A DNA stretch of 64,000 nt from Streptomyces collinus Tu 365 (GCF_000444875.1 NC_021985.1:5724170-5788169); one strand, 5' to 3'; shown: positions 33,292-43,249, counted from the first letter of the stretch. The notes: generated from the sequence alone by a model not told the origin. Numbers and translations: made by a program.

Positions 33292-35397
33292 ATGATCTTG
33301 GTCTTGGCCCAGCGACGGGGACTAAGTCGCCTGCATAGCCGCCTGATGCTGAAGAACCGCGGTGAGCCGGTAGCCTTCACGGTGCGCAGCCAGCGGCAAG
33401 GTCATGATCGGAGGAGTCCACTGAACGCGGATGACAGGGGAACGCCGGCAGATGGGCGACCGGTGCAGGTCCAGTGGCACGAGGCCGATGGATCTCTGTC
33501 CCTAACGTTCCCTCACGATGACTCGAGCAGCTACCCTGTGCTTATGGATGACCGCACCACTTTGCTTGTTCCCGTGGATAAGCTAGTTGACTTCCAGCCG
33601 CAGGAACTTGGCGCTCTTGGACCCAAGTTCAAGGAGATCGTCAAATCGCTAGACGGAGCACTCCCCAGTCAGATCCGCGAAGTGCTGAAGCGGGAGGCTG
33701 ATAGCTGCGGACAAGACACTCCAACTGCTAAGTCATTCCGTGTAACCCTCCTCATCCTTCGGGATTACGTTGACTCGGGCTACTACCCCTTGATGCAGGG
33801 TGACGCCCTCGTTCTGGCGCCTCTACTCGAGGCAGGGAACGCTGACGAAGCGCAACGTCGTGAAGCGCTCCGAAAGTTGTATCGGCAAGCACGAACGAAC
33901 GCTTTGAGGATTCCGGGACAGCGTAAGTCGCTTGAGCGCCTCTTGGGGACACTCACCAAGAGTCAGTATCGCTCGGAGGAATGCATCGCTTCGCTTGCGG
34001 ACGGTCCACCAGAGTTGCAGCTCACTGTGGCAGGACAGGGCGCTGGCAGGGCGGTGTGGCGAGCCGTAAGGGCCACATGGTCCATGACTCCGGACGCTAG
34101 CGCACCAGGCCGCGAGGTCTCGGTGGTACTGGAGGACAGAAAGTTCCCGGGAACTCCTCTGGGAGTTGCGCAATTCCGCAACGTGGTCCCTGAGATCCGA
34201 TGCAGGGACTCATGGCTTGGTCTCACTTCGCGAAACTCAGAAGGCGGCCCCGGAGGTTTTGTCGACCGGTTGGATGGAGTTCCTGACGCCAAGGATAAAA
34301 TTTCTGCCACGGTAAAGGTGCTGACATCTCTGCTTGACGCAGTCAATCCAGATGGACTTCCGCCTATCGATCTTTCTGGCGGCACGCAGCAAGCGGAAAG
34401 CTTGCAAAAACTGGCTGCCCGATTGCGCATCGCCTACAACAATGCCCGCAAGTTGGGTCAGCGGGAGTTTTCCCGTCAACTCCTGGCACAGACCAAGCGC
34501 GCTGAAACTGCTGCCGAGCTCAGCCTTGGCCTTGCCGGTCTCCGGGCCTGCCTCGAATCTCCGAATGCCGCTCAATTCCTTCGCGAGAATGTTCTGATGC
34601 GGCGTTTGGTGGATTCAGGTCTGCGAAAGATCTGGCACTATCATATGGGTTTTGTCGCTCTCGAAATGAGTGTCTGCGGAGCTGCTCCACCGTTCGGTCC
34701 GATGAGGGCGGGCAAACTGGCGGCTTCGGTAGCTGGCAGCGAGACGGTACTCGAAGCCTGGGGTCGGAATCGCCCCCTGGGGCAGATCGCCGCCACCGTC
34801 TATAAGCCCGAGGTGCGAGAGAAAATTCCAAATCCGGGCCCACTCGTAGTATTCACCAGCGGTCTATACCCAGGTCACAGTTCCCAGTACAACCGAGCCA
34901 CTAGCGGCGGGCGTAGATGGGTCCGGATCGGTGAAACGCGCGGTTTTGGATCGTTCCATGTTGCAGCCGATACCATTGATGCGATCGATGAATACAACGT
35001 GGCAGCCGATGGGTACTCGCACATCACAAGAACGTTTGGCGAAGGAGCTAGTGCGCGCTTTAGGGCAATTGGAAAGGCTTTGTCCGGATTGGGGCTTCCT
35101 GATCTGAGGAGACACGACACCCGTCGCCCTATGTATGCCCTGCCTCTGGTCCACGACCCAGGAGGTGTGCTGCTGGGGTGGGAGGCTGCCGGGGACGTGT
35201 CTGGGGCAACAGCGATCGATCTCGCGAAGCAGTGGTGGGATCGGTGGGTCAGCGCGCGAGGCGCCCTCCTGGCCGAACAGGCCCGATGCACCCCAGACCT
35301 CATTGATGAACTTGCCGGGATGATGCGAGAGGTCGGGCCAGTTCCTGATGAACCGAAGCGCCCCGACGAGCCGGAGCAACTAACGCTCGCTCTCTGA
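33292..35397 (+). CDS. DUF4338 (DruA-like) protein, first gene of a four-gene operon
   Basis: A 701-residue protein from ATG 33292. A strong GGAGGAG ribosome site at 33410-33416 precedes an in-frame CTG at 33421, so translation may begin there. The C-terminal part (about 440-690) has the DUF4338 pattern: an early FVALEMSV strand, RAGKLAASVAGSETVLEAWG, LVVFTSGLYPGHSSQYNRA, IGETRGFGSFHV, FGEGASARFRAIGKALSGLG and RHDTRRPMYALPL. DUF4338 is the domain of DruA in Druantia phage defence; its activity is not settled. The N-terminal 400 residues are unrecognised. Next gene starts 53 bases on. Confidence 0.78.
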   Translation: MILVLAQRRGLSRLHSRLMLKNRGEPVAFTVRSQRQGHDRRSPLNADDRGTPADGRPVQVQWHEADGSLSLTFPHDDSSSYPVLMDDRTTLLVPVDKLVDFQPQELGALGPKFKEIVKSLDGALPSQIREVLKREADSCGQDTPTAKSFRVTLLILRDYVDSGYYPLMQGDALVLAPLLEAGNADEAQRREALRKLYRQARTNALRIPGQRKSLERLLGTLTKSQYRSEECIASLADGPPELQLTVAGQGAGRAVWRAVRATWSMTPDASAPGREVSVVLEDRKFPGTPLGVAQFRNVVPEIRCRDSWLGLTSRNSEGGPGGFVDRLDGVPDAKDKISATVKVLTSLLDAVNPDGLPPIDLSGGTQQAESLQKLAARLRIAYNNARKLGQREFSRQLLAQTKRAETAAELSLGLAGLRACLESPNAAQFLRENVLMRRLVDSGLRKIWHYHMGFVALEMSVCGAAPPFGPMRAGKLAASVAGSETVLEAWGRNRPLGQIAATVYKPEVREKIPNPGPLVVFTSGLYPGHSSQYNRATSGGRRWVRIGETRGFGSFHVAADTIDAIDEYNVAADGYSHITRTFGEGASARFRAIGKALSGLGLPDLRRHDTRRPMYALPLVHDPGGVLLGWEAAGDVSGATAIDLAKQWWDRWVSARGALLAEQARCTPDLIDELAGMMREVGPVPDEPKRPDEPEQLTLAL

Positions 35398-35450
35398 TCG
35401 TTTTGCTGGAAGTTGCAGGTGATTGTCAGTCGCCTTCTGTAACGTGACCC

Positions 35451-37097
35451 GTGGGGAAACGTGGGCAGAGCACAGGGGAGACGGCCATCATCCGCGACTC
35501 ATCGATGACAGACCTAGCGACGCTGTTCCGGCGCGGCGAAGTGTACGCAGACTCCTGGTCTGTTGAGGTCAGACGGCAACTCAACGTCGAGGACTCCCTA
35601 GTTGGGCTTGTGACACAGGCTCTCAACGACGGCCGACACGTAGTGATCACTGGCAACGCAGGAGACGGAAAGAGCCATCTCCTGTCGATGGCCCTCGACG
35701 CGAGTGCGCCGAAGCCAGCCATTGAGGCGGACGATCGCTCTCCCTCGGCCCTGGCTCCAGGGGATCGCCTGTTCATCCGTGACGCGGCAACGCTGGACGA
35801 TGAAGCGATCCTTGCCTGGACCCATGCGGCTACTGCGAACGGCAGCCAACTCGTCATCACCCTCAACGAGGGCCCGCTGTCGTCGCTGGCGCGGCTCCAA
35901 GGCGAAGGGCTCTACGAGCAGGTGCGTGAGGTCACGCACGCCCGCGCTCGGGGCGAGAAGATGGACGATCCGAGCGGTGTCCTCCTGGTCAACCTTGCGG
36001 GCCGGCAACTGGTTCACGCGGGTTTCGTCACGCGTGCCCTCGACCGTCTACTGCCTGCAGTGGATCCTTGCCGCACATGTGGTGATGACACTACGTGCCC
36101 GCGTACCGCTGGCCGAGACCTGTTGGCTCGATCGCCCCAGGCGGCTGACCGCCTCACAAAGCTCCTATCACTGCTGGGGCAGTCCGGACTCCGACTCACG
36201 GCCCGAGAATTGTGGGTATTCCTTGCGGAACTGTTCTTCGGCTGGCAATGCCCGCCTCGTGGGCGTGACGTCCAGAAGCTGGCTGGATGGTGGTGGTCCA
36301 GAGTCTTCGACCCTGCCACATCTCTGGGTCGAATGATTAGCCGAGAATTCGACCCAATCCACACCGCGAATTCGTCCGTTGACAGTCATCTATGGCTAGG
36401 CAACAACGAACGAGTTGGCGTCGCACCCGAAGTGCCGCTGTTCAATCCTGCTGTCATCCACAGAAGAGATCGAAGCGGGGCACTCAAGGCCTTCGCGGCG
36501 GCCAAGCGTGCCAGATTCTTTCTTGCATCCGACTTGCGTGTTGAGGAAATCATCGACAGGCAGTCGCACATCCCAGACTATGTGGATCTCCTTCAGGAAG
36601 CTCGAGATGAGCCGCACCGCGCAGTCCAGCGGGTAGTGGCTGAAATAAATCGATACCGCCTCACGGTAGGCACAGGTAAGCAACTACATCTCAGTCGACA
36701 CCATCGGCTGACGGCTGTGACTCGGCCTTCCGTACTTGCTGCTAGCGCATCCATTAGTTCGGATGAACTTACAGTGCGGTTGCCGTATCTCCACGAAGAT
36801 CACGGTGTCGAATCCGCCGGATTCAAACCGTCAAAACTTGAGCTTTCATGGAAGCAAGGTTGCGGCGCCGTCCTCTCGCTGGACTATGCAACATGGCGTC
36901 AGCTGCATCAGCCCCGAACAGTTCATTCGGATAGGATTCAGGAGGCGCTCGACATGGCGCTTGATCTCTTCATTGGTCAGGCGCCGGCCAGGCCCGAAAC
37001 TGATCCCGAGATCGTCGCAGTTGATCACGCTACTGGTGTGGTTACGAAAGTTACCGTGCGAGGCGGGCGCCGCCCCGAAATCGAGGTGAATCCATGA
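35451..37097 (+). CDS. DptF/DndF-like P-loop ATPase
   Basis: A 548-residue ATPase from GTG 35451 (ATG 35505 is also possible). Walker A is GNAGDGKSH (Gly68-His76). A likely Walker B hydrophobic strand ends ITLNEGPL. A cysteine cluster C-x2-C-x5-C (Cys207, Cys210, Cys216) may bind zinc. Size, early P-loop, cysteine cluster and gene order fit DptF of the phosphorothioate-dependent restriction set DptFGH. The following gene overlaps by 4 bases (ATGA). No Dnd modification genes are nearby, so the trigger is unknown. Confidence 0.68.
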   Translation: MGKRGQSTGETAIIRDSSMTDLATLFRRGEVYADSWSVEVRRQLNVEDSLVGLVTQALNDGRHVVITGNAGDGKSHLLSMALDASAPKPAIEADDRSPSALAPGDRLFIRDAATLDDEAILAWTHAATANGSQLVITLNEGPLSSLARLQGEGLYEQVREVTHARARGEKMDDPSGVLLVNLAGRQLVHAGFVTRALDRLLPAVDPCRTCGDDTTCPRTAGRDLLARSPQAADRLTKLLSLLGQSGLRLTARELWVFLAELFFGWQCPPRGRDVQKLAGWWWSRVFDPATSLGRMISREFDPIHTANSSVDSHLWLGNNERVGVAPEVPLFNPAVIHRRDRSGALKAFAAAKRARFFLASDLRVEEIIDRQSHIPDYVDLLQEARDEPHRAVQRVVAEINRYRLTVGTGKQLHLSRHHRLTAVTRPSVLAASASISSDELTVRLPYLHEDHGVESAGFKPSKLELSWKQGCGAVLSLDYATWRQLHQPRTVHSDRIQEALDMALDLFIGQAPARPETDPEIVAVDHATGVVTKVTVRGGRRPEIEVNP

Positions 37098-38584
37098 CGT
37101 TCGTAGCTGGCATCGAGCTAACCCCATGGTTCAGAGAGAACGTCACGGATACTCTTGTTTTCAGCACGGCCACCACGAATGCGGAGCCTGTCCATGTGCT
37201 GAATGGCTTCCTCGCGCAGTGTCTGGTAGGCCCTCGAGCGCCGAAACTGGCGAGCGCTCTGATTGCCAGAAACAGCAGTTCGTGGGCGACAGCTGAACAA
37301 CCTCTTCGGCAAGTACTTGCGCGGGCGCCAATTCCCTTCAAGGTCCCGGCAAGTTCGGCCGAGCTAGACTCAGTTCGCCATTTGCTGAGGGCGCTGCTAG
37401 CAGGCGATAAAGCAGTATTCGCTTCTATGCAGTCATACCAAGTTGCGCATCCGGCCTTTATCACAAACGACCGTACGGGTGCGGCAATGGGGCTTCTCTG
37501 CGCCTCCCTCCTGCTTAATCACGCTTCTGGGTCTGGTGCGCTCACGTCTTTGGTGGAGCGCCTTTGTGAGACGCAGCCAAACCCGTACTGGGTGTTGCAG
37601 TCAGCCCTTGCGGGTCCGATTGATCCGAGCGATTTCAGCATCTCGGAGGTCCGCTCAGTTCCGTGGGTAACGAACCATGTCACCGAAGAGTTCGCGAATA
37701 ACCTCGGCAGTTTGCTACGCCGAGCGGTGCAACTAGGCAGCGTGGCGGCTGATAGCCTCGACGCGCTGAAAGTGCTCGCCAATGCCATAGAGTTCGTATG
37801 TGTTCTCGCATACGCCCAGGTTCCGAACTTGTCGGTTACTGGCAGCCTGACACCGCTTCTGGCAGTAGTTTCCCCAGATGCAGATACTGTTCTCGACTCA
37901 TCCGCTCGAGGCTCACTCCCTCTGATGCACAGTGCTATGGACAACTGGATCGCATCAAAATTGCAGCGGACCGTTCGCGAGCGACTTGGGGATGCGGTAC
38001 AAGACAAGAATGCTGCGGAAGCCTTTCTCCTGCAGACGGTACCGTTCTCGGCAGGAGCAAAGGAGAAGCGCCTCGAGCGTAGCCGACTGTTGGTCGAGAA
38101 GACCCCCGAGGCCCTCGAACACTTGACCCCCAAAGCGAGTACGACACATGCTCCGCAGGATCTCAGCGGACCAGTCGCGCTGGTGCTGCTTGACCTCCTC
38201 AAGACAACAATGGCGCAGAGCTATTCGCAGTGGTTTGACCATCATGCTCGACGTTGCGGCTTTTTGGCGCCGCGCAGGGGGAACACGAGTAAGCGCTTCT
38301 GCATTGAAGCGAACCTAATAACGACGCTCGTCCTGGCTGTGCTCGAAGAGCAGGAATCAGAAGTCTCCTATGACGAGTTCCTAAAGAGACTTGAAACTCG
38401 ATTCGGCATCGCAGTGGGCCCAACGGCACAGACGCGCTCCATGGCTCCGCGAGCATCGGAATCGGAGTTGGAGTCGAACAGGGATGCATTGGCAGACCTT
38501 CTGACGCGCCTTGGCCTAGCTCGCGCCTACAGCGATAACACAACAGAGGTGCTAAATCCGCTCAAGATTTGGAACGTCCGGTGA
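37094..38584 (+). CDS. DptG/DndG-position protein of unknown function
   Basis: A 496-residue, mostly helical protein without a recognised catalytic motif. It begins FVAGIELTPWFRENVTDTLV and has long helical runs (LSSEL-type repeats in the middle, DLSGPVALVLLDLLKTTMAQ near residue 360). The C-terminus contains SELESNRDALADLLTRLGLA. It is coupled to both neighbours by 4-base overlaps (ATGA upstream, GTGA downstream), so the three products are likely made in fixed proportion and form a complex. Length and position match DptG. The homology itself needs a profile search. Confidence 0.65.
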   Translation: MTFVAGIELTPWFRENVTDTLVFSTATTNAEPVHVLNGFLAQCLVGPRAPKLASALIARNSSSWATAEQPLRQVLARAPIPFKVPASSAELDSVRHLLRALLAGDKAVFASMQSYQVAHPAFITNDRTGAAMGLLCASLLLNHASGSGALTSLVERLCETQPNPYWVLQSALAGPIDPSDFSISEVRSVPWVTNHVTEEFANNLGSLLRRAVQLGSVAADSLDALKVLANAIEFVCVLAYAQVPNLSVTGSLTPLLAVVSPDADTVLDSSARGSLPLMHSAMDNWIASKLQRTVRERLGDAVQDKNAAEAFLLQTVPFSAGAKEKRLERSRLLVEKTPEALEHLTPKASTTHAPQDLSGPVALVLLDLLKTTMAQSYSQWFDHHARRCGFLAPRRGNTSKRFCIEANLITTLVLAVLEEQESEVSYDEFLKRLETRFGIAVGPTAQTRSMAPRASESELESNRDALADLLTRLGLARAYSDNTTEVLNPLKIWNVR

Positions 38585-41500
38585 ACCGTGCGGAGGGGTC
38601 GGCAATGGATGCTCAGGATGTCCTTACCGAGGCAATTTGCGTAACCGTCAGAAGTAAGTTTGAGACGGGCTTCGGATACCTACGGCTTCCCTACCTGTCA
38701 CCTGAAATGCCTCTGGAGCGGATCATCAGCCGGCTCTCTGGAGAGGTGGCTGGGCTTAATGTTGCAAATTTCGCCTCTACTCCGATCGAGCGCGACAATG
38801 TGACTGATCGGGTCACGGTAGCCATCCGCTGGCGAAACGAGGGGAGGCGTCCAATCCTCGTAGTTGGCGACCTTCATCGGAATAGGGCCCATGGGCTGAT
38901 GAATGTGCCACAAGTAACTGCCGATGAAGTAAGGCGCGCAGCTTTTGCCACCCTGGGAGCCGAGCACGCGCAGGGAGTTAGCGATAACGTTGTGCCGCTT
39001 TTGGCTGCCTTGCAAGAGCGCAACCTTCCACTGGACTACGTGGCTGATTATTGCGCTGCCCTGAACCCGCTGAAGCCGGGGAGTGGTGACCTCTCGCGCA
39101 AGTTCCTTTGGCGGCTGGGTTTGCTGCCCGATCACCGAACTGCCCAATCAATCGATCCGAATCGTCTGCAGTTGAATGAGCAGACGGTGGATTCGGTCAG
39201 GATGGCAGATCCGGGAACTCTCCAGCGGTTCATCGCAAACTCCACTGCCGAGTACGCCAAGCTCCGAGAATTCGGCAGGTCTGGCAGGAGAGAACTGCTT
39301 GCAGGGTTGAACCTGGACGACGTAATTGATGCTATGCGAGCTGCCGCCATCCGCTCACGTACGCGATTCAGAGATGACACCCACGGGCCGGACGACCGAG
39401 TTGACATCTTGGAGTTGGTCGATTCAGGAGAGGTCTCAGAAGCGGATCTACTTGAAGCTGTTCGAGATCATGACGGCGGTAATCAACTCGACCTCAATAG
39501 CGGCGGCGTGACATGGGATGCTCCGAGCTTGGAGCAGGTGCTCAACGACCCGTCTCTGGTCGCCGCTGAGCCGGGCACTTCGGTTCAGGCAGCAGATGAG
39601 TCCAGCACGCTATTTGACAGTCCGGATGACGAGGAGCCGGCCGCCGAGGATAGCCTAGCGACGTTTTACGGCTCTATGGCTGGCGGAACTACCTCAAAGT
39701 TCGGCACAGCCACACAGTGGCAGTCACTGGGGGACCTTCGCCAGGATCTCGAGGATCTGGCTGACGATGCGCCCGTTGCTGGACGGCTGGCTCTGAATGC
39801 TTTCGACCGGTTGGGCGATAGCAGAATGGCTCTGGCTCACTTCGCACCGTCCATCGCAACCGAAGGCCTCAGGCTCTTCGTGAGTTCACAGACTCTGCGT
39901 AGCCAAGGTGATGAGCTCGTATCCTCGTGGGAAGACCTTTGGTCAGCTCTCAGGCAGATGCGCCAGGAGATCCCCAACGAACAAGCCACTTTCGTGAAGC
40001 GCTTGGCTGACTCCCTCACGCTGGTGGACGTAGTTGCAGAGCGCGACTCCGAGGGAACTCGCGCCCGCCTTCTGCCGCTGCATCCTGTCGTCCTCGAGCC
40101 GCGGGTTCGGGCGGCGACGATGCTCCGCGAAATGCAATCGGTTGGTGAACTGGACAGCGAGTTCATCGATACTGTGTCAGCCAACATCGATCCGGCTGCA
40201 CCCTCTTTGGGGATCGTAATAGGGAAAGATCCGGAAGCCTTGGCCTTCTCCGGTATTTCTGAGACTGGAGAACCAGTCTATGGCAAGAGGCGACTCGCGT
40301 CGGGTACGCCTGAGACGACGCATGCTGTCCAGCAAGTCATCGATCGGTTCCTTGTAGCGTATCCGTTCGCGCAGCTTAGTCTGTGCGTTGCCTTGATCCG
40401 TCCCACTCCGACGGTAGTGCGACGTCTTTTCGAGCGGCTGCAAGATCCTAAGTTTTGTTCTGCGACGCGCATTGTCTTGCGCGTTTTTAGCCGGGAGAAC
40501 GCTACCGAGATCAGAAACTTGGTTGCGGCAGCTGCAGCGGAACACGATGATCGCAGCCGTGTAGATGTGCAGATCTTCGAAACGGATCCTAACCTGACTG
40601 CGCTTCAGGACGGCGGAGCGCCGCACGTGACCTTCCTGTTTGACGTCTCCGATAGTGGGACCGCTGGATTCGGAAGCCTCCTGCAGTCGGAGCAGCAGGG
40701 GAGCGTTGTCACAGAGTGGACATTTGTTACGCACAAACGCACGACCGTTATTAAACCCGCGGCGTCTGGTCGTCTGGCTGCGCTCCTGAATCAGCAGAGT
40801 GAACTGTCCAGTGCCGATCCAGCCGAACTGGATCGCAGTCCGCTGCTTTCACCCGGGGAAACCACTCACCTTTCAGAGCTCGGGCAGGCAACCAGTTGGC
40901 TAGTACTAGTTGAGTCAACGAGCGCCCTCGCTGCGCCAGAGACCATTGAGCCGCCGGAGTCTGTTGACGAGCAACTCTCCGAGGGCGGATATGACGGACG
41001 ACTCCACCTTCTTGGGCGGGTAGGAACAGGTTCTCACACGGCCTACGTTTACTGTCGGGACCTGACGTTGTTGGTCGACCCGCCTTTGCGCATGATGCAA
41101 GGAAACAGTTGGCTTGACCCCGAACCTAACAGCCTGATGACTTTCCTTACCAACACGGTTCGCCGTGCTCTCCCGGAAGGGCTTCTAGGGTTCTTCGGGA
41201 CTAAGGGACCGCTCAGTGATGATGCGATCCTCGGAAGGATCGGGGTTGCTGCAGTCCTAGCTGAGCTACAGGAGGACGAAGGCAGTCTGGTTATGAGCCT
41301 GGACACTGATGCTGCGCGAAAATGGCTGCAACGTCGTCGCAGCAACAGGCGTGCTGATCTTCTGCAAATCAAATGGACCGAAAGCGGTCCATGCGTCAAG
41401 GTAATTGAGGTTAAGTCAACTCGCGATGCCCTGGACGGCGGAACCATTCCTCCGCACGTGCACGAGGCCTCTGATCAAGTACTCGAGATGATGGATGTCC

Positions 41501-43119
41501 TGCGCGGCGTCTTTGCTCAGTCCAGCACGGACCTCTTCGCCGCGAGTCGTCGTGAAATTCTTAAGCGTCAGGTTTTCCTGGAAGCGTTGCAACAGTGGGA
41601 AGAGACTCGCGTTCAGGACTGGCCTGAGTACAGGAAACGTCTGCGTAGTCTGAACGACCTTTTCAAGCTGGATCCTTCTTCGGCGCCGGTCCATCTGGAT
41701 GGCGAGGTCGTGGTGGTGGGTATTGATGCCCCACAGACCAACCTCCCTGACCGAATCGGAGAGGCCGGCCTGCCATTGAAGGTTCTGGGCGGCGATTGGT
41801 TGCGACGGGCACTGCGTCATGGGAGAGACCAAGTGGCCGTCCCTAGCTATCTCGGCGAACTCATTTCCAGTCTCGGCGAAGAATCGCCTCAGGACGCCAT
41901 GACGGCGACAGCAGTCGAACCTCAGACTTCTAAGACACCGACCACTAATGTCGAGCAAGATACACAGACGCGGTCCGAGTCTGAGAAGGTGGCGGATAGG
42001 TGGGATGACGAAGCACAGCGCGCCGGACTAGCTCAGCAAGTGGTCAATGCTCTGCGAGCCCGCAATGTTCCCCTACGTAGTCTGAACGAGAAGGACATTG
42101 TTACCGGCCCATCAGTTTTGCGGGTCCCGTTTGAGCTTGAGCCGGGAGCCAGGCTTTCAACACTGGCAAATCAAGAAATGGATATCGCTCGCGATCTTGG
42201 AGTTTCCGGGATCCGGGTAGATAACCTTCCCGGACGGGCGCGCTATGCAGTCCTCGAAATCCCGCGGCAGCATCGGAGCATCGCAGATGTATCAGAATTG
42301 GAGGCTCCGGCTGGGCATGCCATCTCGGTAGCTCTCGGTACAGACTATGAGTTCAACCCATTCTGGGTCCCGCTGCATGAGCTTCCCCATCTCCTGATCG
42401 CTGGCACCACTGGGAGCGGAAAGAGCACTTTGCTCCGCTCCATCCTGTGGCAACTTACGCGAATGTACTCTTTCGATGCTCTCGACCTAGTGCTCCTAGA
42501 TGCTAAGGGTATGGGAGACTTCAGGGATCTCGCCAGAGCGCCTCAGATTCGGCAGAGCAGTGACTATCATCTCGGGGCCGACGGAGCTCTGGATCTACTC
42601 GGTGACATTGTGGAGAGGCGCGTTCCGGAGCGCATCGAAACCTTCAATCAATATGCTGAAGCGGCGATGTATCGTCCAGACCCGAAGAACATCACCGATG
42701 TGGTTTCACTCTGCGAGGATGCAGCGGCACGCGGTGTGGATGCTCCGCTGAGGCCGCTAGTTGTTGTGATTGACGAGTTCTCCGAAATTGCACTTTCCTC
42801 TTCGGATCGTCGACGCTTCGAAACTCTGGTTACCCGTTTCGTTCAGCGAGCTCGAGCCGTTGGGGGGCATCTGATCACCGCGACGCAGCGTCCTAGCGTA
42901 GAGATCGTGCCTGGGGTAATGAAGGCCAACTTCGCGCGCCTCTCTCTCATGGTGAGGAGTGCGACGGATAGCAGAGTCATCCTTGATGCGTCAGGCGCAG
43001 AAAGGCTGCTACCGATGGGCGACATGCTTTTTGCGTCTCCGCACCAAGGTCTGGTTCGTCTACAGGGTTTCTCTGCACAAGGGCCATATCTTCCTGTCTC
43101 TGGCGGTACAGCGGTTTAG
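38581..43119 (+). CDS. DptH/DndH-like FtsK/HerA ATPase with PD-(D/E)xK nuclease motif
   Basis: A 1512-residue protein from GTG 38581, which overlaps the upstream stop as GTGA; ATG 38605 with GAGGGG upstream is an alternative. Residues 1-900 are unrecognised. A nuclease-like core follows: RRADLLQIKW (Asp926), then VIEVKS (Glu943-x-Lys945). The C-terminal 250 residues are an FtsK/HerA-type motor: Walker A GTTGSGKST (1275-1283), Walker B LVVVIDEFSE (Asp1398-Glu1399), and QRARAVGGHLITATQRPSVE. It is not a TraB transfer protein, as it lacks that layout. The fusion suggests a motor that moves on DNA and cuts it. Confidence 0.75.
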   Translation: MNRAEGSAMDAQDVLTEAICVTVRSKFETGFGYLRLPYLSPEMPLERIISRLSGEVAGLNVANFASTPIERDNVTDRVTVAIRWRNEGRRPILVVGDLHRNRAHGLMNVPQVTADEVRRAAFATLGAEHAQGVSDNVVPLLAALQERNLPLDYVADYCAALNPLKPGSGDLSRKFLWRLGLLPDHRTAQSIDPNRLQLNEQTVDSVRMADPGTLQRFIANSTAEYAKLREFGRSGRRELLAGLNLDDVIDAMRAAAIRSRTRFRDDTHGPDDRVDILELVDSGEVSEADLLEAVRDHDGGNQLDLNSGGVTWDAPSLEQVLNDPSLVAAEPGTSVQAADESSTLFDSPDDEEPAAEDSLATFYGSMAGGTTSKFGTATQWQSLGDLRQDLEDLADDAPVAGRLALNAFDRLGDSRMALAHFAPSIATEGLRLFVSSQTLRSQGDELVSSWEDLWSALRQMRQEIPNEQATFVKRLADSLTLVDVVAERDSEGTRARLLPLHPVVLEPRVRAATMLREMQSVGELDSEFIDTVSANIDPAAPSLGIVIGKDPEALAFSGISETGEPVYGKRRLASGTPETTHAVQQVIDRFLVAYPFAQLSLCVALIRPTPTVVRRLFERLQDPKFCSATRIVLRVFSRENATEIRNLVAAAAAEHDDRSRVDVQIFETDPNLTALQDGGAPHVTFLFDVSDSGTAGFGSLLQSEQQGSVVTEWTFVTHKRTTVIKPAASGRLAALLNQQSELSSADPAELDRSPLLSPGETTHLSELGQATSWLVLVESTSALAAPETIEPPESVDEQLSEGGYDGRLHLLGRVGTGSHTAYVYCRDLTLLVDPPLRMMQGNSWLDPEPNSLMTFLTNTVRRALPEGLLGFFGTKGPLSDDAILGRIGVAAVLAELQEDEGSLVMSLDTDAARKWLQRRRSNRRADLLQIKWTESGPCVKVIEVKSTRDALDGGTIPPHVHEASDQVLEMMDVLRGVFAQSSTDLFAASRREILKRQVFLEALQQWEETRVQDWPEYRKRLRSLNDLFKLDPSSAPVHLDGEVVVVGIDAPQTNLPDRIGEAGLPLKVLGGDWLRRALRHGRDQVAVPSYLGELISSLGEESPQDAMTATAVEPQTSKTPTTNVEQDTQTRSESEKVADRWDDEAQRAGLAQQVVNALRARNVPLRSLNEKDIVTGPSVLRVPFELEPGARLSTLANQEMDIARDLGVSGIRVDNLPGRARYAVLEIPRQHRSIADVSELEAPAGHAISVALGTDYEFNPFWVPLHELPHLLIAGTTGSGKSTLLRSILWQLTRMYSFDALDLVLLDAKGMGDFRDLARAPQIRQSSDYHLGADGALDLLGDIVERRVPERIETFNQYAEAAMYRPDPKNITDVVSLCEDAAARGVDAPLRPLVVVIDEFSEIALSSSDRRRFETLVTRFVQRARAVGGHLITATQRPSVEIVPGVMKANFARLSLMVRSATDSRVILDASGAERLLPMGDMLFASPHQGLVRLQGFSAQGPYLPVSGGTAV

Positions 43120-43167
43120 ATCCAGCAGACGCTTGTAACTCTTAGGTTGGCGGAGCGGCACTGGAGC

Positions 43168-43194
43168 TGCTTTGGCGCGAGTGATCATGGCCCC
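43168..43194 (-). repeat. Inverted partial copy of the 69-bp repeat
   Basis: GCTTTGGCGCGAG followed by TGATCATGGCCCC repeats, in inverse orientation, the start of the copy at 43250-43318 (complement ...TTTGGCGCGAGCCTCGAAGATCATGGCCCC) with a few bases missing in the middle. Together they can form a long stem. Confidence 0.55.
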
Positions 43195-43249
43195 GTAAGC
43201 TTCCGGCGCGTCGGGCAGTCTGTGGACCTGCCCGGTAAAGCACGACGTT

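Noticed and set aside
32993..33295. A 100-codon plus-strand frame upstream of the DUF4338 gene
   Set aside because: It has no ribosome site, and its composition does not look like protein; it overlaps the expected promoter region.
38581..43119. Large FtsK-like protein as a conjugative TraB translocase of an actinomycete integrative element
   Set aside because: It is three times longer than TraB, carries a nuclease-like motif, sits in a coupled operon with DptF/G-like genes, and no other transfer or Spd genes are present.
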